DNA from: JACVRM01 sp046262315
GTDB lineage: Bacteria; Actinomycetota; Thermoleophilia; Gaiellales; Gaiellaceae
Assembly: GCA_046262315.1 (NCBI GenBank)
Contig: JBHEMZ010000029.1
Span: 1 to 64,000, forward strand
Reading direction: 5' to 3'
DNA: 64,000 nt
Shown here: positions 49,641-58,957 of the stretch, one piece after another
Position numbering within the stretch: position 1 is the first letter of the stretch
Layout of the letters: each line of letters begins with the position of its first letter
Notes under the pieces: generated by a model
Told to the model about the DNA's origin: nothing
Databases searched by the model: none
The model's input: the letters and a program-made list of their open reading frames with translations, nothing else
Translations under genes and position numbers: made by a program

Positions 49641-50722
49641 CCTTCTCTCCTAACCGTGGGATCAACCCCGGCGGGCCCCTGGCGGATCCGCCGCCTGCCG
49701 GTATTAAACACTGCGGAAACCTGCCGGAAAAGGCCGGCTACGCCGCCGGGCATGACGAACATGATCAGGATCAGGAAAGCGCCGAAGACCACGGACGGCG
49801 CCTGCTGAGAAAAATCGAACGGCAGGAGCGGCGGATCCTGCGCGTAGACCGGCAGGAACTCGTACAGGAGCGCGCCGAAGATTACACCCGTCAATGAGCC
49901 GAGGCCGCCGATCACAACGCTCACGAGCAGCAGGATCGAGAGCGCCAGCGGGAAGGTGTCCGGGTTGACGTACGAGACCTCGATGACGAGGAGCGCACCG
50001 GCCGCGCCGGCATAGGCGGAGGAGATACCGAAGGCGAGCGTCTTGTAGAAGGCTGGGCTCACGCCGGACGACACGGCCGCGAGCTCGGCGTCGCGGATCG
50101 CCCGCCACGCCCGCCCGATGCGCCCGCGTACGAGCAGCCAGGCGAGCAGCAGCGCGACGCCCGCAGTCGCCCACGCCTCGTAATAGAGCCAGTGCCGCGT
50201 CGAGATGTCCCAGCCGAACGGGGTGGTCGGGAGGTTGAGCGCCAGACCGCCGCCGCCGCCGGTGAAATCCTCGAACCGCTTCGCCACCGTCGGTAGCGAG
50301 ACCGCCATCGCGAAGGTCGCGAGCGCCAGCGAAACGCCGGAGAGCCGCAGCGCGGGCATCCCGAAGAGCAGGCCGATAACCCCGGTGAGCAGGGCGGCGA
50401 GCGGAATCGTGAACAGCGGCTGCATGCCGTCGCCGATCGGAATCCCGTGCGTGTCCAGCTGGTAGAGTTCGAACCCCGGGCCTCCGAGCGTGAGGATGGC
50501 GCCGACGTACGCGCCGATCCCCATGAACGCGCCGTGCCCCAGCGAGATCTGGCCGCTGTATCCCGTCAGCATGTTCAAGCCGAGCAGTGCGATGAAGTAG
50601 ATCGCGACGAACGTGAACTGCGACAGGCGGAACTCGCCCATGAAGCGGGGGAGGACGACGACGAGGACGCCGCCCGCGACGACGACCGCCCACTTGAGCG
50701 CGACCGGGACGGCTCGACACAT
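49637..50722 (-). CDS. livM: Branched-chain amino-acid-type ABC permease
   Basis: 361 aa from ATG 50722, which shares one base with the livH stop (TGATG). Eight or more membrane segments, with the family signature GLNMLTGYSGQISLGHGAFMGIGAYVGA near residue 48 and RAWRAIRDAELAAVSSGVSPAFYKTLAFGISSAYAGAAGAL (EAA-like loop contacting the ATPases). Forms the channel with LivH. Confidence 0.94.
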   Translation of the reverse strand: MCRAVPVALKWAVVVAGGVLVVVLPRFMGEFRLSQFTFVAIYFIALLGLNMLTGYSGQISLGHGAFMGIGAYVGAILTLGGPGFELYQLDTHGIPIGDGMQPLFTIPLAALLTGVIGLLFGMPALRLSGVSLALATFAMAVSLPTVAKRFEDFTGGGGGLALNLPTTPFGWDISTRHWLYYEAWATAGVALLLAWLLVRGRIGRAWRAIRDAELAAVSSGVSPAFYKTLAFGISSAYAGAAGALLVIEVSYVNPDTFPLALSILLLVSVVIGGLGSLTGVIFGALLYEFLPVYAQDPPLLPFDFSQQAPSVVFGAFLILIMFVMPGGVAGLFRQVSAVFNTGRRRIRQGPAGVDPTVRREG

Positions 50723-51603
50723 CAGACCCGCCTCACCACCACGTGGCCGAACAGCCCCGCCGGCCGGATCACGAGGACGAGGAGCAATACCGCCAGCGCG
50801 GTCGGCAGCCGCAGCTCGGAGCCGACGAAGTCGACGTACGTCCCAAGCAGATTGATGATCACGCCCAGCGCGAGCCCGCCGACGACGGCGCCGACAGGAC
50901 TGTCGATGCCGCCGAGCACGGCCGCGGCGAAGGCGTAAATCAGGACCACCAGCATCATGCTCGGGTCGAGAAAGACCGTCGGCGCGGCCATCATCCCGGC
51001 CACCGCGCCGAGCACGGCCGCAAGACCCCAGCCGATCGCGAGAATCCAGCCGACGCGGACGCCGACGAGCCGGCTTGCGGTCGGGTTGATCGCGGCAGCG
51101 CGCAAGGCGAGCCCCAGCGTGGTGAAGCGAAAGAAGGCCCACAGGAGCAGCACCGTCAGGAGGCAGACGCCGAACGTGCCGAGGTCCTGGATCGACAGGG
51201 CGACCCCGCCGACCTCGACGCTGCGGTTCGGGAAGGGGCTGTCGAACGCCTTGACCTCTGCCCCCCAGATCCAGCCGGTGAGCCCGTTGAGCGCGATGAG
51301 CAACCCGATCGTGACGATCACGATCACGACGGGCGGGCGGTGTTCCACCGGCCGGATCAGCACGCGCTCGACGCCGACCCCCCCGACGAACGCGATGGCC
51401 AGCGTCAGGACAAAGGCCGGCCAGTACGACAGACCATGGTTCATGAGCGACCAGGCGACGTACGTCGTGAACGTCGCCATCTCTCCCTGCGCAAAGTTGA
51501 TGACGTCGGTCGCCCGGTAGATCAGGACCAGGGCTAGCGCGACGCTGGCGTATATCGCCCCGGCGGCGAGACCGCTCACCACCTGCTGCAGGAAGGCCGC
51601 CAT
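50722..51603 (-). CDS. livH: Branched-chain amino-acid-type ABC permease
   Basis: 293 aa from ATG 51603, overlapping the livF stop (TGATG). LQQVVSGLAAGAIYASVALALVLIYRATDVINFAQGEMATFTTYVAW is the LivH opening; RAAAINPTASRLVGVRVGWILAIGWGLAAVLGAVAGM the cytoplasmic coupling loop, and AAAVLGGIDSPVGAVVGGLALGVI a late helix. Integral membrane partner of LivM. Confidence 0.94.
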   Translation of the reverse strand: MAAFLQQVVSGLAAGAIYASVALALVLIYRATDVINFAQGEMATFTTYVAWSLMNHGLSYWPAFVLTLAIAFVGGVGVERVLIRPVEHRPPVVIVIVTIGLLIALNGLTGWIWGAEVKAFDSPFPNRSVEVGGVALSIQDLGTFGVCLLTVLLLWAFFRFTTLGLALRAAAINPTASRLVGVRVGWILAIGWGLAAVLGAVAGMMAAPTVFLDPSMMLVVLIYAFAAAVLGGIDSPVGAVVGGLALGVIINLLGTYVDFVGSELRLPTALAVLLLVLVIRPAGLFGHVVVRRV

Positions 51604-52313
51604 CAGTAGCCGAGGTACGAGCGCCGCACGCCCTCGTGTCGCTTGAGCTCCTCGCTCGTGCCCTCGAGCGCGATCCGGCCGACCTCGAGCACGTAGGCGC
51701 GCGCAGCCGTCTCGAGCGCTGCGACGGCATTTTGCTCGACGAGGAGCACGGTCAGGCCGTCCTCCTCGTTCAACTTCCGCACGATGTCGAAAATGGCCGA
51801 TACGACCGTCGGCGCGAGCCCGAGCGACGGCTCGTCGAGCATCAGCAGCCGTGGCCGGGAGACGAGCGCACGGGCCAGCGCCAGCATCTGCTGCTCGCCG
51901 CCGCTCAACGTCCCCGCCTGCTGGTTCCGGCGCTCGCCCATCCACGGGAAGTACTCGAGGATGCGGTCGGCCTCACGCTTAATGGTCGTCCGCTCGCCAC
52001 GGATGTACGCGCCGAGGCGCAGGTTCTCCCAGACGCTCAGCTCCGTGAAGAGGCCGCGGCCCTCGGGCACATGCGCGACGCCCTGACGAGCGACCGACTC
52101 GGGGCGCCGACGGACGAGCGACGTGCCGCCGAACGAGATCGTGCCGCTGCGGCGGAGAAGCCCCGAGATCGCCCGGAGGGTGGTCGTCTTACCCGCTCCG
52201 TTCGCGCCGAGGAGCGCGACGACCTCGCCCTCCTCGACCGTCAGGGATACACCGTGGAGCGCGCGGATCTGCCCGTAGCGCGCATGGACGTCTCGCAGCT
52301 CAAGCAGCGGCAC
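51603..52313 (-). CDS. livF: ABC transporter ATP-binding protein LivF-type
   Basis: 236 aa from GTG 52313, overlapping livG by 14 nt. Walker A LLGANGAGKTTTLRAISG, Q-loop, VAHVPEGRGLFTELSVWENL (LivF-specific), signature LSGGEQQMLALARALVSRPRLLMLDEPSLGLAP (Walker B LLMLDEPS), H-switch replaced by VEQNAVAAL (Gln before Asn, usual in LivF). Energises uptake. Confidence 0.95.
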   Translation of the reverse strand: MPLLELRDVHARYGQIRALHGVSLTVEEGEVVALLGANGAGKTTTLRAISGLLRRSGTISFGGTSLVRRRPESVARQGVAHVPEGRGLFTELSVWENLRLGAYIRGERTTIKREADRILEYFPWMGERRNQQAGTLSGGEQQMLALARALVSRPRLLMLDEPSLGLAPTVVSAIFDIVRKLNEEDGLTVLLVEQNAVAALETAARAYVLEVGRIALEGTSEELKRHEGVRRSYLGY

Positions 52314-53034
52314 TTTCGAATCCCAGATAGGCCTCGATGACCGCCGGGTTCTGTCGGACCTCCGGCGGCGGTCCCTCCGCGATCTTGCGACCGAAGTTGA
52401 GCACGTGCACCTGGTCGCAGAGGCCCATCACGAGCGCCATGTGGTGCTCGACCAGCAGGATCGTCAGGGCGTAGTCGGCGCGAAGGCGCCGAACCAGACC
52501 GCCGAGCTCCTCGACCTCCTCGTGGTTGAGGCCCCCCGCGGGCTCGTCGAGCAGCAGCAGCCGGGGGCGCGAGACGAGCGCGCGCGCGAGCTCAACGCGT
52601 TTGAGCGTGCCGAACGGAAGCCCCGCCACGACCCGGTCGGCCAGGGACCCGAGCTCCAGGTACTCCAGCACCTCCCGCGCCTCGGCGCGACGCTTCCAGC
52701 CGGCCAGCGGGAGGATGCGCGAGTGGGCACCGACCAGCACGTTCTCCTGGACGGTCATGGTCGGGAAGAGCACGACGTTCTGGAAGGTTCGCGCGATCCC
52801 GTGCCGGATGACGCGGTGCGCCGGGGTCCGCAGAAGGCTGCGATCGTCGAAGAGGACACGACCCGAGTCGGCGCGGTAGAGCCGGGTCACGACATTGAAC
52901 AGAGTGGTCTTCCCCGCTCCGTTCGGGCCGATCAGGCCGGCGATCGTTCCCTCCTCCAGCGAGAGGGACACGTCGTCCAGCGCAGCGATGCCTCCGAACC
53001 GGCGCTTGACGTGCTCGACGCGGAGCAGGCTCAT
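52300..53034 (-). CDS. livG: ABC transporter ATP-binding protein LivG-type
   Basis: 244 aa from ATG 53034. Walker A LIGPNGAGKTTLFNVVTRLY, GIARTFQNVVLFPTMTVQENVLVGAH (LivG hallmark), signature LPFGTLKRVELARALVSRPRLLLLDEPAGGLNHEE; the usual LSYGxQR is altered to LPFGTLKR, the same exception seen in many LivG proteins. First gene of the operon; divergent from an MBL hydrolase across 42 bp. Confidence 0.95.
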   Translation of the reverse strand: MSLLRVEHVKRRFGGIAALDDVSLSLEEGTIAGLIGPNGAGKTTLFNVVTRLYRADSGRVLFDDRSLLRTPAHRVIRHGIARTFQNVVLFPTMTVQENVLVGAHSRILPLAGWKRRAEAREVLEYLELGSLADRVVAGLPFGTLKRVELARALVSRPRLLLLDEPAGGLNHEEVEELGGLVRRLRADYALTILLVEHHMALVMGLCDQVHVLNFGRKIAEGPPPEVRQNPAVIEAYLGFESAAA

Positions 53035-53076
53035 GCGGCAGCGATCATAAGCGGCCGCTCCCGCTTGAATAGCGGT

Positions 53077-54015
53077 GTGATCGAGCTGGCCGACGGTATC
53101 CGCCGCGTCACCTTCCGACTCCCGTTCGGCATCGACCACGTCCACTGCTATCTCGTGCGCGCGTCCGACCGAGGGTGGACGGTCGTCGACGCGGGCCTCG
53201 GCCTGCCGGACGCGCGCGACCGCTGGCGACAGATACTGGCGCGACTGGACGGTCCCGTTACGCGCATCCTCGTCACCCACTACCACCCGGATCACGTCGG
53301 TGCATCCGCGGACCTGACCGAGCTGACGGGAGCGACCGTTTACCAGAACGCGGTCGACTACGGGCAGTGCCTTACAGCGTGGGGTGAGGCCCGCATGGCC
53401 GAGGCGCTGCCGGAGTACATGAGCAGGCACGGGCTGCCGCCCAATCAGGTCGAGACCCTGCGCGGGGAATCGGAGGCGCTCGTCGCGCTGGTGCGCTTCG
53501 CACGCGACCCCGAGCCTCTGGACGGCGGAAACGCGCTCGACGGGTGGGACGTCCTTCACCTCCCGGGCCACGCCGACGGCCACCTCGCACTGCTGCGCCG
53601 CGGCGTGTTGATCGCGGGCGACACCATCCTCGGCACGATCACGCCGAACGTGGGCCTCTATCCGGACGCGCGGCCCGATCCCCTTGGCGATTACCTCTCG
53701 TCGCTCGGGCGGATCGAGGCGCTTGCGCCGCACGTCGCGTACCCGGGACACGGCGAGCCGGTCCTGGACCCGGGGGCGCGTGCACGCGAGATTGTCCAGC
53801 ACCACCGGCGGCGGCTCGTCCGCGCGAGCGAGGCGCTCGCCGGCGGAGAGCTCACGGCGTACGAGGCCTCGCTGGTGCTCTTCCCGGAGCCGCTCGCGCC
53901 CGCTCTGCGCCGCTTTGCGCTGACCGAGACCCGCGCGCACCTCGAGTACCTCGTGCACCGTGACGCCGCGCGGCGGCTCGACAGCGACGGCGTCGTGTTC
54001 TACGGAGACGCGTGA
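53077..54015 (+). CDS. MBL-fold metallo-hydrolase (LACTB2/glyoxalase II-like)
   Basis: 312 aa from GTG 53077. Metal ligands: THYHPDHVGASADLTELTGA (HxHxDH, about 68-87), LHLPGHADGHLAL (His), IAGDTILGTITPNVGLYPD (Asp), YPGHGEP (last His). The C-terminal winged-helix-like part (HHRRRLVRASEALAGGELTAYEAS) matches the LACTB2 subgroup that binds nucleic acid or acts on thioesters. Followed by an amidohydrolase gene 10 bp on; divergent from the transporter. Confidence 0.92.
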   Translation: MIELADGIRRVTFRLPFGIDHVHCYLVRASDRGWTVVDAGLGLPDARDRWRQILARLDGPVTRILVTHYHPDHVGASADLTELTGATVYQNAVDYGQCLTAWGEARMAEALPEYMSRHGLPPNQVETLRGESEALVALVRFARDPEPLDGGNALDGWDVLHLPGHADGHLALLRRGVLIAGDTILGTITPNVGLYPDARPDPLGDYLSSLGRIEALAPHVAYPGHGEPVLDPGARAREIVQHHRRRLVRASEALAGGELTAYEASLVLFPEPLAPALRRFALTETRAHLEYLVHRDAARRLDSDGVVFYGDA

Positions 54016-54025
54016 AGGGGACGGC

Positions 54026-55567
54026 GTGATCCTCGAGAACGGGATCGTCCGCACGCTCGACCCCTCGCTTCCTGCCACGCGGGCGCTGGCGATCGCGGGC
54101 AACCGCATCGCAGGCGGGATCGGCACGCACGAGACGGCGCTCGCGTCCCCCGACCGCGTAGATCTCCGGGAACAGTGCGTCGTGCCCGGCTTCAACGACG
54201 CGCACGTGCACTTCCCGACCTGGGCGCTCGCCCGCCGCGAGGTGCGGCTCGAGGACACACGCTCGCTCGACGAGGCAATCGCGCGTGTGCGCGACGCGTT
54301 GGGGTCGGTCGAGCGCGGCCGGTGGCTGCGCGGGCGCGGGTGGCGGAGCGGGGACTGGGCCGCGGGGGTCGAGCCGAGTCGGCAGGCGCTCGACGCGGTA
54401 ACGGGAGACGTGCCGACCGCGCTGCTCGCGCGCGACTCCCACTCGCTCTGGCTCAACTCGGCTGCGCTTGCGCGCGCCGACGGCGACCTCGAGGCGGCAG
54501 GCGGGGTCGTCGAGCGCGACGCGGCCGGAGAGCCGACAGGCGTGCTGCGCGAGGAGGCCGCCTGGGCGTTCCGCGACCGTTTCATCGAGGTCGGCGACGA
54601 CGAGTACGTGGAGGCGATGCGCGAGGGACTGCGCGTGGCGGCGGTGCGCGGCGTCACCGCGGTGCACGACAAAGACGGGTGGCTCGGCGCGCACCGCTTC
54701 TTCGCCCGGCTGCGCCGCGAGGACGCGCTTACCCTCCGCGTCTGGCAGTCGCTCCCGGCAGACCGCGTCGGCCAGCTCGCGGAGCTCGGGCTCGCCTCGG
54801 GGCTCGGCGACGACCTGTTCCGCGTCGGCTACCTCAAGTGCTTCATGGACGGCACGCTCGGCTCGCGGACGGCCCGGCTGCTGGACGGCTCAGGGGTCGA
54901 GATCACCAGCCGCGAGGAGCTCGCGGACATCGTCCGCCGGGCGGCGCGGGCGGGCTGGCCGGTGGCGGTACACGCGATCGGCGATCGCGCCAACCGGGAT
55001 GCGCTGGACGCCTTCGAGGAGACGCGCAGCGAATGGGCGCCGCTCGGCCTGCGGCAGCGTATCGAGCACGCTCAGCTGGTCTCTTCCGAGGATCTGGGAC
55101 GCTTCGCCGCGCTCGGCGTCGCCGCGTCGGTGCAGTTCTCGCACGCGCCGTCCGACCGCGAGCTTGCTGAGCAGTTCTGGGGCGACCGGATCGAGGGCGC
55201 CTACGCGTTCCGATCGCTCGTCGACTCGGGCGCGCTTGTCTCGAACGGCTCGGATGCGCCGATCGAGGAGCTTGACCCGCTCGCGGGCATCGTCGCAGGG
55301 GTGCTACGGACGCTCGACGGGCGACCGGCGTGGCGGCCGGCGCAGGCGGTCACGGTCGAGCAGGCGTTTGCGGCCACGTGTCTCGCACCGGCGTGGCTCG
55401 CGTACGACGAGCGGCGTCGCGGCAAGCTCGTCCCCCGCTACCTCGCCGACCTGGTCGTGCTCGACCGCGACCCGTTTACGTGCCGGCCGGACGAGCTACC
55501 GGCCGTCAGCGTGGTGGCGACGATGCTCGGCGGCCGGTGGATCCACAACCCACCGCCCTGGGGATGA
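54026..55567 (+). CDS. YtcJ-like metal-dependent amidohydrolase
   Basis: 513 aa from GTG 54026 (weak Shine-Dalgarno GAAGGGG). Amidohydrolase_3 features: CVVPGFNDAHVHFP (HxH), DGTLGSRTARLLDGSG, WPVAVHAIGDRANRDALDAFEE (His), QRIEHAQLVSSED (His) and VSNGSDAPIEELDPLAGI (Asp). Cytosolic hydrolase of an amide, lactam or cyclic compound; substrate unknown. Grouped with the MBL hydrolase. Confidence 0.92.
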   Translation: MILENGIVRTLDPSLPATRALAIAGNRIAGGIGTHETALASPDRVDLREQCVVPGFNDAHVHFPTWALARREVRLEDTRSLDEAIARVRDALGSVERGRWLRGRGWRSGDWAAGVEPSRQALDAVTGDVPTALLARDSHSLWLNSAALARADGDLEAAGGVVERDAAGEPTGVLREEAAWAFRDRFIEVGDDEYVEAMREGLRVAAVRGVTAVHDKDGWLGAHRFFARLRREDALTLRVWQSLPADRVGQLAELGLASGLGDDLFRVGYLKCFMDGTLGSRTARLLDGSGVEITSREELADIVRRAARAGWPVAVHAIGDRANRDALDAFEETRSEWAPLGLRQRIEHAQLVSSEDLGRFAALGVAASVQFSHAPSDRELAEQFWGDRIEGAYAFRSLVDSGALVSNGSDAPIEELDPLAGIVAGVLRTLDGRPAWRPAQAVTVEQAFAATCLAPAWLAYDERRRGKLVPRYLADLVVLDRDPFTCRPDELPAVSVVATMLGGRWIHNPPPWG

Positions 55568-55899
55568 ACACTTTCGGCACGGTCCCGGCACACACGCGTG
55601 ACACTCCGCTTGAAAAGGGGGTCTGACCCCGGGGCATGTGTCGCGGCGACATGGCCGTGCGGGCGATGTCGCAGGGACTACCCCTGATAAGCGGCTCGCG
55701 GGGCCAGGTCCTTCGTGCCGGAAGTGCGACGTTTGTTGTTGCATAGGCCGCGCGAGTTCGCGCTTGCGCAAGCCGCACTTTGCCTCAACAGGCGCGCGCG
55801 AGGCTGCTCGAGCGGCGCGGCGGGCGTGGGGTCGTCCGTGCGCGCGGACAACCGCAACGGCTCGTTTGGCAGGGGTGACGGCGCGCGGCGCTCCTCGCG
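55568..55899. other. 332-bp intergenic region with repeat motif
   Basis: Between convergent genes. GGGGTC-T-GACCCC palindrome at 55618-55630, flanked by AAAA on the 5' side, is the clearest element and may be a bidirectional terminator; related motifs occur at 9254 and 43328. An AT-richer patch (GTTTGTTGTTGCATA, about 55728-55742) lies in the middle. No gene seen. Confidence 0.55.
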
Positions 55900-57228
55900 T
55901 CAGCGCAGCGCGGCGAAGGCGACGAAGCACTCGCGCGCGACCTCGACGCCGAGCGGGAGGTATTCGAGCAGCAGCCGCTCGTTCGGCGAGTGGATGTTGC
56001 TCTCCGCGAGCGCCACACCGGAGAGGACCGTCGGGATGCCCTTGTCGGCGAGCGCTGGAATGATCGGAAGCGTCCCGCCCACCCGCACAAGCAGCGGCCG
56101 GCGGCCGAACACCCGCTCGAACGCGCCCTGGGCGAGCTGTACAGCGGGCGCGTCCGGCGAAACGAGCCCGGGTCGCGCGGGCGGATCGTCGTGCTCGAGC
56201 TCGACGTGCGCGCCCGCCGGCGCTGCCTCGTGGATCAGACGCTCGACGGCCTCACGCACCGTGTCCGGATCCTGACCCGGGGCGAGCCGGACGGTGAAAT
56301 TCCCCTCCGCCGTGGCGGGAATCGTCGTGTTGCGCAGCCCCGGCTTGCCACCGACGATTCCGTTCACGTCCACGGCCGGCTCGGTCGTCGTGCGGAGGTA
56401 GAACTCGTCCGCCGCACGCGCGTCGTAGGGCACCGCACCCTGCTGGGAGAGCATCTCGGCACCCGGCGTCAGCTCGGCCCAGGACGCCCGCTCGTCCTCG
56501 GTCGGCTCGACCAGCCCGACGCGCAGCGGTTCCGGCACGCGCCTATCGCGCGGCAGCACGCCGCCGAGGGTCTGCACGAGCGCATGGATCGCATTCAATG
56601 CGGCGTTTCCGTACATGCCGGAGTGGAGGTCGCGCTCACCCGCCGACACACGCAGGTCGAACGCGAGCAACCCGCGGGTGGCGATGTTGAACTCCGGGAT
56701 GCCACGCCGCGTCATCCCGCCGTCGAAGATCACGCAGACGTCGGCGCCGCGCTCGTCACCGGCGAGGAAATCGACGATCGAATGGCCGCCGACCTCCTCC
56801 TCACCGTCGCAGGCGATCCGAACGTTGACCGGCAGATCGCCCGCCTCGGCGAGCAGCGCTGCGCCCTTCAGCAGCGTCCAGAGCTGGCCCTTGTCGTCGG
56901 CCACGCCGCGCGCGATCAGCCACTCGCCCTCGACCGTCGGCTCGAAGGGTGGGCTCTTCCAGAGGTCGAGCGGCTCCGGCGGCTGGACGTCGAAGTGCCC
57001 ATACACGAGCACGGTCGGCGCCGAATCCGCGTCCCGCGACGCCCGTATCTCGCCGACGACGAGCGGCTGCGTGGCGGTGGCGACCAGCTCGGCCTCCCCG
57101 CCGGCACGCCGCACGAAGTCGCGCACCCACTCGGCCGCACGCCTCACGTCGCCCGCGTGCGTGGGGTCCGCGCTCACGCTGGGGATGCGCAGCAGCTCCG
57201 AGAGCTCTTCGAGCCAGGCCTCGTCCAC
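55900..57228 (-). CDS. M20-family dipeptidase/carboxypeptidase
   Basis: 442 aa from GTG 57228, with TAGACT 8 nt upstream (57237-57242), a leaderless start; the longer frame to 57408 is not needed. Metal and catalytic residues: VLVYGHFDVQPPEPLDLWKSPPF (His, Asp), ARGVADDKGQLW (bridging Asp), CDGEEEVGGHSIVDF (Glu pair), FDGGM (Asp), ESNIHSPNERLLLEYLPLG (last His). Cleaves dipeptides or N-acyl amino acids. Confidence 0.94.
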   Translation of the reverse strand: MDEAWLEELSELLRIPSVSADPTHAGDVRRAAEWVRDFVRRAGGEAELVATATQPLVVGEIRASRDADSAPTVLVYGHFDVQPPEPLDLWKSPPFEPTVEGEWLIARGVADDKGQLWTLLKGAALLAEAGDLPVNVRIACDGEEEVGGHSIVDFLAGDERGADVCVIFDGGMTRRGIPEFNIATRGLLAFDLRVSAGERDLHSGMYGNAALNAIHALVQTLGGVLPRDRRVPEPLRVGLVEPTEDERASWAELTPGAEMLSQQGAVPYDARAADEFYLRTTTEPAVDVNGIVGGKPGLRNTTIPATAEGNFTVRLAPGQDPDTVREAVERLIHEAAPAGAHVELEHDDPPARPGLVSPDAPAVQLAQGAFERVFGRRPLLVRVGGTLPIIPALADKGIPTVLSGVALAESNIHSPNERLLLEYLPLGVEVARECFVAFAALR

Positions 57229-57259
57229 GGCGGGCGAGTCTACGGGACGTCTGCTACGG

Positions 57260-57757
57260 CTACGGTGCTGGGCAGGGCGGTGCGCCACCGTCGGGCGCGA
57301 TCTCGATACCGAACCCGATGTTCTCGGCGCAGCCGGCCAGGTCTGGACGTACCCACCAGCTGCTCGTGGCGGCGTCCACGGGCCCGACGCGGGAATAGCG
57401 GAAGACAACCCCGGAGGGCGCTCGGATTGTGAACGCGAGGCGCGCGAAGCGACGTTCGACTGCCGTAAGGCGAATGACGATCCGGACGAGTCGGTCGACG
57501 CGCTGCTTCAGATACGCCGCGGGATCGTTGACGGAGACGACGATCTTGTAGTGCTTGTTGGGCATGCGCACGTCGAGACGAACCAGCCGCGCGCGAGTCG
57601 CCCGCACCGCGGCACCGGTACGGCTCACGATCTGCGTCTTCGTCGGCGGCTTCGCGACCCGCAGAACGCCGGCCTGGACGGGCGCCGCGCCGGCACCGGC
57701 ACCAAGGAGTACTCCGGCAGAAATCAAAACGAGCACAACGGCCGCTGCCACGCGCAC
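57260..57757 (-). CDS. Secreted hypothetical protein
   Basis: 165 aa from GTG 57757, 3 bp after the sigma-factor stop. Signal peptide MRVAAAVVLVLISAGVLLGAGAGAAPVQA. Mature part is basic and beta-rich (HYKIVVSVNDPAAYLKQRVDRLVRIVIRL; FTIRAPSGVVFRYSRVGPVDA). No family recognised. Possibly co-transcribed with the sigma-factor gene. Confidence 0.7.
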   Translation of the reverse strand: MRVAAAVVLVLISAGVLLGAGAGAAPVQAGVLRVAKPPTKTQIVSRTGAAVRATRARLVRLDVRMPNKHYKIVVSVNDPAAYLKQRVDRLVRIVIRLTAVERRFARLAFTIRAPSGVVFRYSRVGPVDAATSSWWVRPDLAGCAENIGFGIEIAPDGGAPPCPAP

Positions 57758-57760
57758 CGC

Positions 57761-58849
57761 CTACGCCACGTCGCGGAGCTTCTGCGCGTCCGCGAGCGCG
57801 CGCAGCTTCTTCAGCGTCTGGTTCTCGATCTGCCGGATGCGCTCGCGCGTGACGTTGAACGTCCTCCCCACCTCGTCGAGCGTGCGCGGAGGGGAGCCGT
57901 TCAGCCCGTAGCGCAGCTCCAGCACCATGCGCTCTCGCTCGGAGAGCATGCTCATGATCCGCTTCAGCGTGTCCTTGCGCAGGACCTCTTCCACCGCCTC
58001 TTCCGGCAGCGGCTCGTTCTCGTCCGTGAGGAAGTGCCCGAACTCTGACTCCTCGTCGTCGCCGACCGGCTTCTCGAGCGAGACCGGCACCTGCGACGAG
58101 CGCCGGATCTGCTCCACCTCGTCGCACGTGAGGTCGAGCTCGGTGGCGATCTCGACGACGGTCGGCTCGCGGCCGAGCTCGGCGCGCAGCTTGCGCTCCG
58201 ACCGCACGATCTTGTTCAACTTCTCGACCACGTGGACGGGCATGCGGATCGTCCGCGCCTTGTCTGCGAGCGCCCGCGCGACCGCTTGGCGGATCCACCA
58301 GGTCGCATACGTCGAGAACTTGAAGCCCTTGCGATGCTCGAACTTCTCGGCCGCGCGCACTAGCCCGATGGTGCCCTCCTGGATGAGATCGAGGAACGGG
58401 AGCCCCTGGTTGCGGTACTTCTTGGCGATCGAGACGACGAGGCGCAGGTTCGCCTCCACCATCTCCTGCTTCGCGAGATGGTCGCCACGCTCGATCCGCT
58501 TCGCGAGCTCGACCTCTTGAGCAGCGGTGAGCAGGTTGACCTTCCCGATGTCCTTGAGGAAGAGCTGGAGCGCGTCCGTGGAGACTTCGCGCGCCTCGAC
58601 CTGGGGTTCGGGCTCGGCCTCTACTACTGCCGCCTCGACTACCTCGATGTGCAGCTCGTCCAGCGCGGCGTAGAAGTCGTCGACCTGCCCCACGTCGAGG
58701 TCGAGTTCGTCGAACGCGAGCGCGATCTCGTCGGTATTCAGCGCGCCCGTCTCCTGCGCCGTCGCGAGCAGGCCGCGCGCCTCGTCGGTTTCCAAAATAT
58801 CTCCGACCGGAGGCCTCTGTGGCTTCCGCTCGTCTGCACTAGCGTCCAC
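57761..58849 (-). CDS. rpoD: Primary-type sigma-70 factor (RpoD/SigA group)
   Basis: 362 aa from GTG 58849. Start chosen because GGAGGGGG lies at 58856-58863 and a sigma-70 promoter lies just upstream; longer frames to 58945 would run through that promoter. Region 1.1-like start ([23 protein letters not shown]), region 1.2 [32 protein letters not shown], regions 2.1-2.4 [73 protein letters not shown], region 3, region 4.2 [29 protein letters not shown]. Complete; may be housekeeping or close paralogue. Confidence 0.95.
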   Translation of the reverse strand: MDASADERKPQRPPVGDILETDEARGLLATAQETGALNTDEIALAFDELDLDVGQVDDFYAALDELHIEVVEAAVVEAEPEPQVEAREVSTDALQLFLKDIGKVNLLTAAQEVELAKRIERGDHLAKQEMVEANLRLVVSIAKKYRNQGLPFLDLIQEGTIGLVRAAEKFEHRKGFKFSTYATWWIRQAVARALADKARTIRMPVHVVEKLNKIVRSERKLRAELGREPTVVEIATELDLTCDEVEQIRRSSQVPVSLEKPVGDDEESEFGHFLTDENEPLPEEAVEEVLRKDTLKRIMSMLSERERMVLELRYGLNGSPPRTLDEVGRTFNVTRERIRQIENQTLKKLRALADAQKLRDVA

Positions 58850-58855
58850 TCGGTC

Positions 58856-58906
58856 CCCCTCCGGCAGCGCTTTTCTCACCGTACCTGCAGTACCAGGCAT
58901 CGTCAA
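58856..58906 (-). promoter_or_regulatory. Promoter and Shine-Dalgarno of the sigma-factor gene
   Basis: On the minus strand: -35 TTGACG (58901-58906), 17-bp spacer, -10 TACGGT (58878-58883), Shine-Dalgarno GGAGGGGG (58856-58863), GTG at 58849. Spacing is ideal for a sigma-70 holoenzyme, possibly autoregulation. Confidence 0.65.
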
Positions 58907-58957
58907 CGACGGCGGCATCTTCCGTGCTAGGCCGCGTTTTCGCATGGACCGAGCGGC

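Noticed and set aside
52300..54672. 790-aa minus-strand frame beginning beyond livG
   Set aside because: Only the part from ATG 53034 is LivG; upstream is antisense of MBL and amidohydrolase genes.
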